Shown here: in pieces, positions 22,516 to 36,600 of the stretch | Layout of the letters: each line of letters opens with the position of its first letter | Numbering within the stretch: the first letter of the stretch is position 1 | Origin: Spinellus fusiger | Lineage: Eukaryota > Mucoromycota > Mucoromycetes > Mucorales > Phycomycetaceae | Length of the DNA stretch: 64,000 nucleotides | Reading direction: 5' to 3' | Assembly: GCA_025094145.1 (NCBI GenBank) | Contig: JALLLS010000025.1 | Coordinates: forward strand, 62,001-126,000 | Notes under the pieces: model-generated | The model's database searches: none | What the model saw: only the letters and a program-made list of their open reading frames with translations | Told to the model about the DNA's origin: nothing | Translations under genes and position numbers: made by a program

Positions 22516-25015
22516 ATGCCTACATTAACAGCAGACCGACTCCAGGCCCTCCGAGCTCTAATGAAGAGTGAGGCCTATGCAGTGGATGCCTAGTGAGTGA
22601 AGGGAGGAGGGGAGGGGAGGGGATTTCCATGGTGGATTGGACTGACATGACGCAGCTATGTTCCTTCAGAAGACGCTCATATTGCAAGTGTTCTTTTTCT
22701 TTTTTCTTTTTTTTCTTTCTTCCAATAAAGGAGAGGGGTGAATAGTTCTGTGTTGGAGACAAGGGATGTGCAGTAGGAAAGATCTCTATTAGGAAAGATC
22801 TCTACCAGAATAGAGAATAAACAATAGAGAATAAGCAATAGAGAATAAGCAATAGAGAATAAACAACAGCACTAGAATGAAAACTCACTGATAACTCCAG
22901 AGCGAATACATTGCCAGCTGTGACAAGAGACGTGAATGGATTTCTGGATTTTCTGGATCTGCAGGTAAACAGTCTCTCTGTCTCTCTGTCCCTCTGTCCA
23001 CCCCCGTGTCACCTTTCTCCACCTTTTCCCAAACAAATAACCCACCCACTGACGGGACTGTACACACTCTAGGCACAGCCATTGTCACCCACGAAAGTGC
23101 TTGTCTCTTCACAGATGGACGCTACTTTCTCCAGGCAGAAACCCAGTTGGACTCAAATTGGACTCTTATGAAACAGGGTCTTCCTAATATTCCTACCTGG
23201 CGGGAGTTCCTTGTCAATGTAGGTTCACCAGTCAAAAGGTGCAATGAAACTCACCCATGCATCTCTAGCTTCCTGAAGGATCTCGCATTGGTGTCGATCC
23301 CACCCTTATTTCTGCTCGTAAGTTCTACTCACCTCCTTCTCAATCACTCACCCATGCAGCCGAGGCAAGCCAATTGGGTGAAGAGTTAAAGGCCAAGGGC
23401 TCCTGTTGGGTGCCTATTCATACAAATCTGGTGGATGCTGCCTGGGGAAAGGACAGGCCATCGCCGCCCAAAGATCTTGTCTTTGTCCACCCAATCCAGT
23501 TCGCAGGTGAGTTTGCATTGATACAGCACAGCTCATTCTGGATTAGGAAAATCACACCAGGAAAAACTCCGTGATCTTCAGACTCACATCAATAATAAGC
23601 ACGCATTTGGAGTCATTGTCTCTGCATTGGATGAGATCGCGTGGCTATTCAACTTGCGCGGATCGGATATTGAATGCAATCCTGTATTCATGTCTTATGC
23701 CTTGGTCACACGAACAGCCGCTACCCTCTATGTGGATGAAGCCAAGCTGACAGAAGACGTCAGACAGCATCTGGACGGCATCCATGTCAAGCCCTATGCC
23801 AGTGTGTTTGATGACCTGAATCAATTGAGCAAGGAGCTAAGTGACACAAATGTTCTTCTGGTGAATCCCAAGACCACTCTGGCTGTGGAGGTGGCCGTTG
23901 GCACTGTAGGTATCAGACCACCCCGTCACCGAATTAACCAGTCATAGCAGAATGTCAGAGAGGAGGCCTCTTTTATTACTCAGCAAAAGGCGATCAAGAA
24001 CGAGGCCGAGCAACAGGGCTTCCGCAACTGCCATGTCCGTGACGGTGCTGCCTTGACTCGCTACTTTGCCTGGTTAGAGCAGCAGCTCAAGGAGGGCGTG
24101 TCCTTGGATGAGGTCGATGCTGCTGACCGTCTGGAGAAGTTCAGATCAGTACAGGACTTGTACGTAGGGCTGTCCTTTGATACCATCTCCTCCACTGGCT
24201 CCAATGGTGCTATTATCCACTACAAGCCTGAGAAGCCTACCTGCAAGACCATTGATCCCAAGGAGATCTACCTATGTGATTCTGGAGCACAGTACAGAGA
24301 CGGCACCACAGATGTGACCCGTACCTACCACTTTGGACAGCCCACTGCCTTTGAGAAGAGATGCTTTACACGTGTTCTCCAAGGCCATATTGCTATTGAC
24401 ACTGCTGTCTTCCCCAAGGGCACAACAGGTACGCCATCTTCTTTGTCTGTTTCTGTTGCTTATTGTTAGGTTATCTTCTGGACCCATTGGCAAGAGCTGC
24501 TTTGTGGAAGGATGGATTAAACTATCTTCACGGAACAGGCCACGGTGTCGGCTCCTTTTTAAATGTGCATGAGGGTCCTCATGGTATTGGTATCCACATC
24601 AGTTACAACAGAATCCCTCTTGCCGCTGGAATGACCGTTTCCAATGGTAGGCAGAACGCATCTCTACTGAAACAGACCGTCTCTTGTGTCTTGCACTGCC
24701 GACACCTGTGTACTAACACCCTTGATAGAACCCGGCTATTATGAGGATGGAAAGTTCGGTATTCGTATTGAGAATATCATCATGGTCAAGGAGGCCAACA
24801 CTCCCCACAACTTCCAGAACTTTGGCTTCCTTGGGTTTGAGACACTGACGTTTGTTCCTATGGGTTTGAATCTTATTGAGAATGATCTTTTGTCTCCCGA
24901 TGAAAAGAATTGGCTGAATGCCTACCACAAGCAATGCTTTGAGAAACTGTCTCCGCTTGTGGCTGACGATGCTTTGGCTACTCAATGGCTGAAGAGAGAA
25001 ACCACTCCCATTTAA
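22516..25015 (+). CDS. Cytosolic Xaa-Pro aminopeptidase (M24B, APP1-like)
   Basis: Ten exons: 22516-22592, 22656-22683, 22901-22964, 23073-23218, 23269-23317, 23360-23506, 23547-23905, 23951-24428, 24470-24646, 24729-25015; 603 residues. It removes the N-terminal residue from peptides with proline in second position, using two metal ions. N-terminal creatinase-type domain: [20 protein letters not shown] and [14 protein letters not shown]. Pita-bread catalytic domain ligands are all visible: Asp in LCDSGAQ, Asp in [13 protein letters not shown], His in [16 protein letters not shown], Glu in [13 protein letters not shown] and Glu in IRIENI. No signal peptide, so cytosolic. Intron 2 is GC-AG (ATT|GCAAGT) and is required for frame. 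Exon 2 is only 28 nt. Confidence 0.96.
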
Positions 25016-25019
25016 TTAA

Positions 25020-27465
25020 AAGTAGCCTGGTGTTGACACTTGCAACAATAAATATACATCTCTGTTTTTTTATAAAAAAAAAAGACAATCCTCCTCACGG
25101 GTGTCTTTCTCTTCTTCTTTTAAACTATAAGCTTGGGTGGGTTAGATCACAAAGACAATAGGTATGTTTTAATAATAATAATAATAAGCCTTCATTAGCT
25201 GCTAACTGTAAATAAAAGGTATAAGTTCTTGGTTTAGATACTGTCTCGGCCCAAAAGCCATTTCAAAACATATTCCAATCATTGAATAGAGCTATCTATC
25301 TATATCTATCTATAGATGTCATTTCTTGAGGCCGCCAGTCAACATCATTTTAAGCTTTTCCGTTGCTTCAGAAATGAATTCGAAAAAAGAAAAGAAAAAA
25401 AGAAAAGAAAAGAAATTCGGTTGTTTGTCTGTTTTCACATGGCTAAAGAGAGCCACTCATTGGATTTGTGCTGTACTTCTTTCTGTACTTCCATGACAGC
25501 AAATCTTGTCACAGTGTCATGGTATAGCACTGGCACTCTAGCTACTTGTGGGTCTGTTGTATCCTACTTGTGCTTTCATGGTAGAACATTACAGATAAAG
25601 AGAGTCACTCTCCATGACAAGTTCTATTGATGAACAAGGCAAATGAATCATGCTGTTTCTTTGTTTAGCTTATGTTTTCCAAGCAATGTGTACCAAGTTT
25701 ATTTTTCTAAACTACTATCTAATATCTATGTAGTTGTATTGATCATTAGGGTTATTGTTTCCTTATCTTGGCTTATTGACTCGTTTTTTATAGCTTTTTC
25801 TTCTTCTTCTTCTTGAGTGAGTGAGTGAGTGATTGAGTAACAAGAAGTAAATCCCATGAGTGTGTTTTCTTTTTCATATCGAAAGAAAAATAAATATCTT
25901 TTTTTTTTAAAAAAAAAAAAACTGCCAATGCATTTAAACATCGACGCACTACACTAACCCTTACCATCCTCCTTGTCCATCCTCTGCACTTTTAAGGGTT
26001 TATTCTTACAGGCGCCTTGACTATCAGTGAGCAAAAACAAACAAACTAATAAACTAACTAACAAACAAATAAACTTCACTCTACTCTTGTCTATCTTACT
26101 AGACTGATCATTTCTATCAAGGTAGATTGGAGGACTGATTTGAGGAGAAAACTAATCTATTTGCAGGGGGTTTTCTTTATTTATTTATTTATATTTATAT
26201 TTATATTAAAAAATTAAAAAATTAAAACAGGTAACAGTAAAAAAAAACATGTGCTTACAAAGACCTTTGTGATAATAAATAAATAAATAAATAAATATAA
26301 ATAAATAAATATAAATAAATAAATATAAATAAAGGACAGTCGACAGAATACACGGTCAATAGACACTTGAACTGTAGGAAGCTGTTGATTCTTCATAAAC
26401 AACCTCTTGGATACAGTAGTCTACTCTTTTTTTTGTTATTGAAAAAGACAGACAAATTGTAGATTGAGTTTGGAATGAAATAAATAGAGTATTTGGACAG
26501 CTTACCAGTATACACCACTGTCAACATAAGTGATGTTGGTGATATTCACCTTGGAAGTTTCAGATCTCATTCACATTCACCTGTCATAGTCCTCTATTCT
26601 TGGGGTGTCTTTTTTAGATGTGGTATAATATGTTGGTCATTCTAATACTACTCTATTTTATTTTAAAATTTATTCCTTTTTCTTCTTCCTATAACAATAG
26701 ACATGGCAGGCAGATGGGATGGGTTGTATTTGAACTTTCTTCCAATAGCAATGTTCTTTTGTTGGCTTATAATTGAATCTTCTCATTCATTTTTAAAAAA
26801 AAAAATTATCTCATTTTAGGTTAAAACCCTGTATCTTGGCACCTCATCTCCGACGATTTTAAGGTTTATTATTCTTGTGCTGTTGATTCCGACTGCATGA
26901 ATTCAACGAGTAGCTTCATTGACATACTACATTACAAATTAGGAAGTATTCAATCCCTGGTATAGATTAATATGCTAGAAATCCTCTCTATGCTTTTGGA
27001 AGGGATTGCTTTTGTAATTCTATGTAGAGTCTAGTGTATGAGATAGAAATAGTATATAAGCTAGATATCTGTAAGATACAAAAAGGTTTTGTGAAATGTA
27101 TTTCTTATATTACAAACACACACCTTTTTCTGTTTTTTTTTTTTTTTTAAAAAAAAACACTACCAATGATTAAGTTTGTAGGCTTATTTAACGTATATGA
27201 AAATAGAAGTTGAATCATAAGAAAAATAAATACTATGAGAAATAAAGGATCATCATTATGTATATTTCACTTTCTATTTGTCCCTGTTATATTCATCTAA
27301 GTAGCTAGTTATATCTACTGCACTCTGCAAGACAGTTGTTTCATTTCCTTCCAACAATTTAATGTAAATCATGGGTAAGGCTACTCATTGATAGAGTGTG
27401 TTCATTTTGTATGATAGACTTTTTTATTTATTTATTATAAATACTTGATCATTGTAGATTGAAGT
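25020..27465. other. Gene-poor region, microsatellites
   Basis: No supported gene. An open frame at 25316-25630 (+) has a lysine-rich stretch and cysteine-rich tail but no recognisable family. Tandem tracts: (AATA)n near 25170, (AAAT/TAAA)n at 26173-26210 and 26275-26332, homopolymer T-to-A junctions near 25898-25920 and 27131-27158. Confidence 0.5.
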
Positions 27466-27469
27466 AATA

Positions 27470-28549
27470 CACACTAAGATAATTTCTGGCTTTGAAGCAG
27501 TGACACAACCTCCCCTTTACATCCTCAAAAAAAAGCACCTTATATGGAAATGTATTTAAAATTAAAAGGTTTGCAAGTATCCAAATATTTGTTTCCTTTT
27601 GTAGTATACCTCAACATCAAATTGTATTATCAGTAAAATAGTATTGATAGATAATATTGTTTATTGTAATAGTATAGCTAATACTATAGTATGACTATAA
27701 ATACTGCCCAAGTACATTCCCTCATAGCAATAGAATATATATCCCAACATTATAATGATTTATCCTTGGGAGATAGATGACTATGCTCAGGAGTATACCT
27801 TAGACAGTATAGACAGTATAGAAGACCACCTGAGACTAACTTGAGAAGAGTCTTCACTTGCCTAATAACAATGCAATGAGTGTCTTATAGAATACATTGA
27901 GCTCAAGCCCAGATGATGGCATTATTTACCTTTTTACTTTCAGAATAGCCTTTGGTGGTATCTAAAACTTCTATCTATACTGGTAAGGCATACACTATAG
28001 CCTTCACTCATAAAATTCACAAGTCAAACAATTCACACTCTATTTGCCTTGAGCCTAAAAGACAGTATTATAAACAATACTTTGTTCTCATTAAGTACTA
28101 TTGTTGATACCTGTTACAATGAGTTAATTGAGGTGGTTATTAATATTGAGTCAATGAATGGCTATAATGCTCTTAATATAAGTGAGTTTGGTTCTATTTT
28201 ATGGACAATGACCACTAGAGTTAATTCAGTGTGTTCTATAATATATCTTTCTTAAGCAGTGTTATACTGCAAATACTATGGGCTTATAGTTAACACATTA
28301 TGTTAAACAATAAATGCAGTGACTGAGTTGTAATTTTGGAGTGATTCTGGTTCTATTTCTTATCTTTACAGCCAATTCTATACTTTTTAATTGCAAAGTC
28401 AACAGTCACTGCTTAAACAGGCAAGTAGAGTTTGAAATTGTTTATTTACACATCAAAAAAGCCTTTTCAAACACATTAGCCAATCATAAGAATATTGCAG
28501 TTTTATTCTCAAGATATTTCTTTATATATTCCAAACATCTCCTGGTGTG
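27470..28549 (+). mobile_element. Non-autonomous TIR element (copy B)
   Basis: Left end CACACTAAGATAATTTCTGG and right end (reverse complement) CACACCAGGAGATGTTTGG are imperfect inverted repeats, each flanked by TA (27468-27469, 28550-28551), fitting Tc1/mariner-type insertion. The interior (about 27900-28549) is almost identical to the reverse complement of 39382-40030. Two short open frames inside are shared with that copy but match no transposase I know. Size 1080 bp. Confidence 0.75.
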
Positions 28550-28559
28550 TATTTAACTT

Positions 28560-29690
28560 GCTTGTTCTTGCAGTTCCGCTTTGTGGAGAATGCTTTTGTG
28601 TTCTACAACACGCATGTTGTTATTCACCCGACTAAATACACTGATAACATAGACCCACCGTGCATTGGTGTGTAGCTCCTCTGCTTCTGATCCTTGTTGT
28701 CATGGACTTTTACTTTGTTTGCCCCAATAAGAAGGCTCTTGATGGAACAACAGGCAAAGAAAAAGAGTCCATTTGGGAATGGCCTATTCGAGAATGAATC
28801 TCTTCCATGTCTCCAAAAATTAACCAAAAGGTACAAAAAGCAATCCGCTAGAATGGTGCTGTACTATTGATTGTTGACTCGACATAATGAGTCTGTAATT
28901 CTTCTTAAAGAGTATTTGAACCTTGATCTTTACTAGCAGAGACAATGAATAGACTCAACAATGGCCACTTATTGTAGGCTATTTTGAAATTCTACTCATT
29001 CATCTTAATTCTTCTAGGATCTATGGTATGGTTTCTACAGACACTATTTCATACTAATTCTCTATTCGTCTTCTCAGAATGCACGCCAGAATGCTCAGCA
29101 TCATTCTAATATTAGTATCTATTCTTTTGTTGAATTATTAAATCATACATAATGGTAGAATGGGCTTTTGTCATTGTATGTATCTTTATAGAATATTGCA
29201 ACGGGCGTCTTTCATCTAATGTCTACACTTTAAAATAGATTAGCACTCGCTTTTATACTAATAACAATTGAAAAACTCGGAATCTTTTTTGTTTTTTTTC
29301 AGGAAGTAGTGTTCATTATCCTATAAATAGTCAACAGCAAAATAAAACACATAAATCTCTTAGAACTACTGATTATGTTGGAACCTTTTAATGCACAATG
29401 AACTGCACAGAGTAGATAGCATCAGAGGGTCTTGTCTTTACACTTTATGTCTGTATTTATTCCATTCTTCAGTTCTGCTATATAATACGCCAAGGAGATA
29501 TACTCTTGTTTCTTTTCTTTATTATTATTTGATACTCATTCAATTCCTTATATTATCACAACCATCAAAACCATTGTGTTCCTCCTACATAAGAATTCCT
29601 TTTATCTATCTAGAATACGAACAGTTTGAAGAAGAAAAAGCCAATGACTGTGTCAAGTTTTAAATTCTACTTTATAGCGTGACTGTTTTA
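28560..29690. other. Gene-poor flank upstream of the deubiquitinase gene
   Basis: No supported gene. A 70-codon reverse frame (28624-28836) shows a protein-like but unrecognised sequence and may be a transposon scrap. The stretch 29380-29690 is the presumed promoter side of the next gene. Confidence 0.4.
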
Positions 29691-29770
29691 TTGTTATGAA
29701 GGAATTATTCTTATATTTTTTGTCTTTTATAAAAAATAACAATAGACAAGTTGAACCCCACAGTGAAACA

Positions 29771-32139
29771 ATGTCAGCTATGTTTGAGCAAAGGACTGAC
29801 AATACCAAACAAAACTTCAGTCACAAAAATAAAGATTTAAGAAAAGTACAGAAAAAACCCCCTTTCAGCAAAGAGAGAGGCCTGAAAGCGTCTTCAATTT
29901 TGCCTGTCACTGCCCGCCATGTCAGTGGACCTCTTTTTGATCCAAAACAGCTTATGCCTGCATGGAAGTCTCCTAGAAGAGTGGGATCTGGATTGTTGAA
30001 CGGCATGAACACCTGTTTCCTGAATTCTGTTCTTCAGTGCTTAACCTATACACCTCCTCTGGCCCAGTACATGTTAGCAGAGAGACACAGAGCAAAGTGT
30101 AAGTTACTCAGCTGCCGTCAAAAACCACTCAACTAAGCCTTTGCACAGGTTCAATTCCTTCTTACTGTGCTCTTTGTGCCATGGAAGTCCATGTTCTTCG
30201 GTCTTTTGCTAGTTCCAAGGGAGCAGGCAGAGCCTCGGCCTTTTTACCAAAGTACTTTACCTTCAACTTAAAATGTAATCTTTGGGCTATACTAATGTGT
30301 GCTAAACATCTGTCTTGGCTTCCTCTCATCCTTTTTTTTTTATCTTTTATATATATATACATATCTTTTCTTGTGTAGTTTTATCAAAGACCATGAGGTT
30401 GGGACAGCAGGAAGATGCCAATGAATTCTTGATGTTTCTGTTTGCTGCTTTTCAAAAGTCATCGACCTACGGCTTGGGGTAAGTTGTATATTCTATTTAC
30501 ATCTATAGAATGGAGTGACACTCTAAGCAACAGGAATACTAAAACTAAATAAATGCATTCTTTCCTGTGACATAGAAAACTGGAGCCTAAAGTAGAAGAG
30601 TCTACCTTGATTCATCAAATCTTTGGTGGACGTATGCAGTCACAGCTTCGTTGCAATAGTTGCAAGGCCACTTCAAATAACTACGAAGCCTTTCTTGATT
30701 TGAGTTTGGATCTTCACAAGGCGGACAGTCTTAAAAAGGCACTACAGAACTTTATCAAGGTGGATGTCATTGGAGGCAGTGAGATTGAAAATAGATACCT
30801 ATGTGGCTCGTAAGTGAATCCCAACATTCAAGCAGAGAAAGAAAGAAGAAAGAAGAAAGAAGAAAGAAGAGAGCGTCCTGTTACGGGTGCTCATCGTTGT
30901 CTATTTTCTTTAGGTGCAAACGGCGTGTGATTGCAGGCAAACAAATGACACTTTGCCAACTCCCCATGATGCTTAATATTCATTTGAAACGATTTACATT
31001 TGATATGCAGCGTGGTTATATGCGCAAGGTAGCAAGCAGTATCAGTTATCCAGAGATACTGGACATGGCGCCCTATGTTAGCAAAGACATAGGAGGCCAA
31101 AGGGCAATCTATCGACTCTATGCTGTGTTGGTTCATTTGGGAAGTGGTTGTAGCTCGGGGCACTATTATGCTTTTGTTAAGAGTCCAGAAGGCAAATGGT
31201 ATAGAATGGACGATGAAGATGTAAGTGAACAAGGGACATAAAAAAAGCAAAGCAGATACTTACTCTTGGGTGTCTTAGGTCACCCAGGTGTCTTTAGATG
31301 AAGTACTTTCTCAGAAAGCCTATATGCTGTTCTATGCTGATACTGGAGCAGAATCAGTAAAACAGTCAGCCCACACCACCACTTCCAATGAAAAACCAGC
31401 TGCAGTCAATTCGGATCCAATCATCAAAACAAAGGGGCTAGATGATAAAGTCATGATGCCAAGTGTGGATAAGACAACTGAGGTGCCAAGCGAACGTAAG
31501 AGAAAGGCCAGCTGCCTTGAGGATACAAAGGGAGTAGATAGGGCTGTCACTGTAGATCAGAACAAACACCACAAGACAGACACACCAATCCAAGAGAGAC
31601 AAGTAGAAATGACAGCTGAAGAACTTAAGAAAGCAAAGAACAAGGAAAGAAAGATGAGAAAGAAAGAGAGAATGAGAGAAAGAAAAGCAGCCAAGGCAGC
31701 AGAGCAAACATCAGTAGAGGCGAACCATGTATCAAAAGTAACTCCCATGGCAGGAACTCCTATTCTACACAATTTGCCATTTGGTCATCCAACACCCTTT
31801 ACAAACAAACAAGAGAAGGCTCCCATGGAATTGAATCGTCCTGTGCCTGTGCCAAAGAAGAGTATCTCTGTTGAACACACTCGCTCAGTGCCTGTGCCAA
31901 AGAAGAGTCGGAGCACACCAGCAAAACAGTCAGATACAATGGCAAAAGACATTGCACCTGCAAAATCCGATCATCCCAATGCCTGGAGAGTGAATTCTGT
32001 GTCTGCTACCAACAGTTCTAGTCATGATCCATCTGCCACAGACATCACACCTTTAGACACAACACCACGCTCACAGTCTAAAGCATCTAGAACGATATCA
32101 AAAATACACTCATCATGGAAGGTTCTGGATAGAGATTAA
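29771..32139 (+). CDS. Ubiquitin carboxyl-terminal hydrolase, USP36/USP42-like
   Basis: Exons 29771-30098, 30149-30274, 30379-30478, 30576-30809, 30914-31220, 31279-32139; 651 residues. A cysteine deubiquitinase. The Cys box GLLNGMNTCFLNSVLQCLTY puts the nucleophile near residue 82 (Met replaces the usual Gly in G-N-T-C). The QQEDANEFL motif and zinc ribbon (LRCNSC...LCGSCKRR) follow. The His box is SSGHYYAFVKSPEGKWYRMD (His near 346). The C-terminal 280 residues are low complexity with a Lys/Arg helix (KKAKNKERKMRKKERMRERK), a probable nucleolar signal as in USP36, and a repeated VPVPKKS motif. Start uncertain: an acceptor-like CAATAG lies upstream and an ATG at 29696 is in frame. Confidence 0.93.
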
Positions 32140-32144
32140 AATAT

Positions 32145-33680
32145 CAATGCTTTATCTTGTGCTGTTGACATGGATTGTAAATTCGATATTTCTGTAGTAT
32201 CACTTTAGACACCTTCTACAATGATATAGCCTCATACCTTAGAAAAACCCAGCCTTCTCTATTGATGTGTCTGGAAGATACTATGGATAATAAACATTGT
32301 AAATACTATTCTTACTGGAGCAGATGAAAATACTCAGTTTTTGTTGATGTGAATTACATTGATATGCACACTCTCTTTGTCTGTTGTGTCTCCATCTCTA
32401 TCCATACAGGAGTAAGACGCAATAAGTCAGCAGTTGTATTCAATAGCATTGTTTACATTGGGATATGTTAGTGAAATAAACAAACATGAATCTCAGGGGA
32501 AAGGCGTCAATTCATCCTGTGTTTTATGTTTTTGCCATTGATATACATTTTATATTTATATTTATAAAGTGTTATTGAATAGAGTTATCACACTTCATCA
32601 TCCAACCAAGGACACTGTTTAGACGAGTGCTGATGCTATCATTCCTTTTATCATTCAAAGGAGAGAGAGAGAGATGTGTACGTCTTTAATAACACATCCA
32701 AGTTAATGGTATCATTGGAAATCAGTCATGACATAGCACATGCGTCAATCCTATCGACTGTTTCTTGAAGAGGTGCTTTTCCTCTGTAGAAGATCATCTT
32801 TGGCAGTTTATCCTTTTAAGATAGTGTTAATACTGCACCTTGAAAATCATGTAGTATGCTCACAAAATATATAGTGTTGCTCCCTTTCTTAGTGGGAGTT
32901 GCCTGTCTGTTGAAGATGTGTAATTACATCCCTGTACATACATCTGTCAATTAATAGTATCCTGAAGACTTGTTGTTATTTATTCATAAACTACCAGTTA
33001 ATTGTTCCACTGTTCAAGTATTGAACTCTCTATTCAGGCACTTTAACTATGTTTACCTTGTAGCATAAATCAGAACAGTGAGGGGCTTTAAAGAGTAATA
33101 AATGATTTTACTAAAAATTACAGCCCCACTTGCTGCCTCTTTTTATTGTCTAGAGGAAACCTCAGTATTGATCTATTCACTACTGGTTATTATGGACATA
33201 TAGACATAGTTGATAATAAAAACACCATAATAAGAACAAGTCTACAATTTTTCATCAAAACATTTTCTAAACATGGTTCTTTTTTTTTAATAATAATAAT
33301 AAACAGAAACAAATAATATTCTGGAGGATTTTTATAATGCTTTGTTATGCCATTATCATATGCTTTCATGTATAGTCCTGCGGTTCAGAGAGCGTTCATG
33401 GAAGAAATATGTTAAAATCAATCCCTACTTTTATATAATAAAATACTTACCATACTATATATATTCATATTCATATTCATATTCATATTCATAACAACAA
33501 CAATAACAACAACAATAACAACGAAATATACAAACAGAGAAGTAACGCCTTTTCATATACTTTATAGGCATGAAGAAAATAGACTCTCAAGGAGATAATT
33601 TACAGAGAGCTCGTATGTAAAAACAAAAAAAAAAGACTCTAGTCATTCTAAAAAAAAAAAGAAAGGGCGGCCCATACTTG
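32145..33680. other. Intergenic region, nothing recognised
   Basis: AT-rich DNA without an open frame of note. It has a (TATTCA)n-like array followed by (AACAAC/AATAAC) units at about 33466-33522, and an A-run near 33630-33660 just beyond the convergent ZMIZ-like gene. Confidence 0.5.
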
Positions 33681-33684
33681 TAGG

Positions 33685-36600
33685 TTACAGTTTTCTTTTC
33701 TTCATATCATTGTTGGCTGAATAAGTGTCTTGCGTAATCTCAGGCATAGATGCTACTCTTTTGTGTGTGGTATGTGTAGTGTTTGTGGTGTGTGTAGTGT
33801 GTGTAGTGTTTGTGGCTGATACATCTTCCTCATCATCATCGCTTAACAGACTAATCACATCAGGATAAGCTTCCTTGGTCACCTTGATTTGCTTTAGTTT
33901 TGTATCTTCCTCTGACTCTGAGTGAGAGTCACCAGCATTCGATTCATCTTTAGCCTCAACATCCGTCACCGTCCAACTCTTGCTTGACTGAGTAAATTCA
34001 ATTTCTGACACAGTGTCAGATACTTTCTCTAGGATACTTTCAAAGAAAACATCCCGTATTAATTCGTTGGGTGGTGTGTACTTGTTGCAATGGGGACAGT
34101 TCCAGTTGACAGATTCTGCATTGATAGCAAGGTAAGAGGCAACATCAAAGCACTGACAAGCCATGGTATTAGGTTGAATCTTTTGATAAGTCCATACAAC
34201 TTACATCAGGATGGGTACAGCGGGCACCCTTGACAGGAAGAGCAATACGCAGCAAGGAGATGGGGCATCGCAGACTAAGCTTCACGGATTTCTGGATCAC
34301 TTCAATGTCCTCATCTCTATTCACACCGGATCCTAATAGCCTGTCCACAACATTCTTTCCCTTGTTCATGTCAAGACATCGGATCCCTAGCTCTTTCACA
34401 ATGGAGTCTGCTGTGGTGCGCTGCAATACTTGAACAGTAAAACCATAGGACTAAAGAAAGAAAGAAAAACAGATAAGTATCTACAAGCTAAAGGACTGCT
34501 ACTCTTCTTGACCTACACATGCGCATGTATTCTGATGAATGACAAGTTCGTTGTTTCCTTTTCTGATATAGTGTCCCAAATCAAATGGCAAATCCTTTCC
34601 CATAAAACTGATAGTGGGTTCTTTTCCAGGCACTGGTGTTTCTATTTTGGTACGCTATTCATATGTCAATACACCACGCTTGCTATACATCTCATCACTC
34701 TCACTCTCACTCTCTGTATATGTGGGTGGGTGTGTCTGTTTTTATATACATATGTGTGTGTGTTTGTATCTATACACATATCTGTCTTTCTGTCTCTTTC
34801 TGTCTCTTTCTGTTCAATTATTTGTTTATTTACCTTAATGAGAGGAAGTCTATTGCCATTCAATTCCATACTGACACGTAAAGGCCACTCACACTTTTTT
34901 CCAGCATCAGACATAACATTTGCATTTACATCTAATTTTTTTGGTTTGTCTTCTCTCCATGCTGTTAATACATAAGACAGCGGTAATGACTTGTACTCTG
35001 TAGAAAGTACGCAATTCCGTCTCCATACACGCTCATACACTTCTTTGGACAGATAAAAGGGAATTCGTGTGATTTGGTTGTTGTGGCCCAACCGGAAGGG
35101 TTTAACGGCATAGCCTATCTTTTGAACATAACAAAAGTCTTCTCGTATAGGTAGTTTGGTGGGTTGCTCTATAGAGTTAGAATCCGCTGCCTGCGTGTCT
35201 TTTGGTGTAGCCTGTTGAGGTTCTTTAGGCAAGGTGGGCAGCTGCCCCGCAGAAGGGGTAAAAGAGGCTTGTTTTGCTATTCCAAGCATAAAGTCCTTTA
35301 TCTGTGTTATTTGCTTTGCACTTGGAAACTGTAGTACCTGTTGCTGTACTTGTTGTTGCTGTACTTGTTGCTGTTGCTGTACTTGTTGTGGTGTGATTTT
35401 TGTCTGCTGTTCCAAGTTTAAATAGGCTGATGGGTGTCTATCATTGTAATCCTGTCCATCACTACTGATCTGTTGATGTTGTATTTGATGCTGGACCTGT
35501 TTCTGGACTTGTTGTTGTATATGTTGCTGTATCTGTTGTTGCTGCTGTATCTGCTGCTGTTGTTGCTGTACCTGTTGGATTGGTTGTTGTATATGTTGCT
35601 GTATCTGCTGTTGTGCTTGTTGCTGCTGTTGCTGCTGTAATTGCTGTTGTGCCTTTTGTGCCTTTTGCATCTGTTGCATATGTTGCATTTGCATCTGTTG
35701 CATCTGTTGTGCCTTTTGCGTCTGTAGTTGACTCATATGCTGTATTTGACTCATATGCTGTACTGAACCAGTCTGCTGTACCTGCTTCAGTAAGGCTGTT
35801 TGTTGCATTTGCTGTATTTGCTGTCTCTGTTGCTGTTGTTGCTGTCCTTGTTGTGTTTGCTGGTTCTGAAATAGCGTATTGGCCTGAGATATGATAGGTG
35901 ATGGACTAGAAGCGACTGAATGTGTGAATGAGTTTGAGCCTATTGGAAAAGGGGAGGTATGCTGAAAGGTAGCAGAGAGAGGTGTTGTAGGCTGTGAGTT
36001 GCTGTTATAGTGACTCATTGGAGAGCTTTGTTGAAAGTAGTTTGATAATTGGGAAGCACCTCTATTGACTTCTGATGCACTAGGAGATGGTTCAGACTGG
36101 GGTAGATTGGACTGGTTAGACAAAGGAAAAGAAGCCGACATATAAGGAAGAGAAGGAACTGCAGACTGTAAATGAGGTTGGGTGTGTCTTGTCTCGGTAG
36201 ACATGGTCAGTGGCACACTTGCCATATCTACTATCGAGGCGTCTGTTTGATCCTGTGGGAAACTGCCAATAGCTGTTGAAATTTCTTCATGCCAACGTGC
36301 TACTTTGGCTAGAATAGACGCATGAGGAAGCATAGGCACTGGACAGTACACTTACATTGCCCTTCATCAGACAAACTTGTTTTGAATTTGTTAATAGTAG
36401 ATATTACTCGGGAAGCTGACCAGGGTCCAAACTTCATGCCTACTTGCATGACCGCCTGAGGTAAATGAAGAGGGTGGTCAACGCACATGTATGAATAATT
36501 ATGGACTCCTTACGCTTGCACATCGCATTAACGCGTTTTCATTGAATTCGTTATAGGCTCTTGGATCCTTTAACCACTCCAAGAACTCATCGCAGCCCAG

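Noticed and set aside
34152..34204. A 25-nt intron in the ZMIZ-like SP-RING (acceptor CAAAAG)
   Set aside because: The 52-nt alternative ending GTCAG gives the correct C-x-H-x-x-C-F-D zinc spacing, so the short form is unnecessary.
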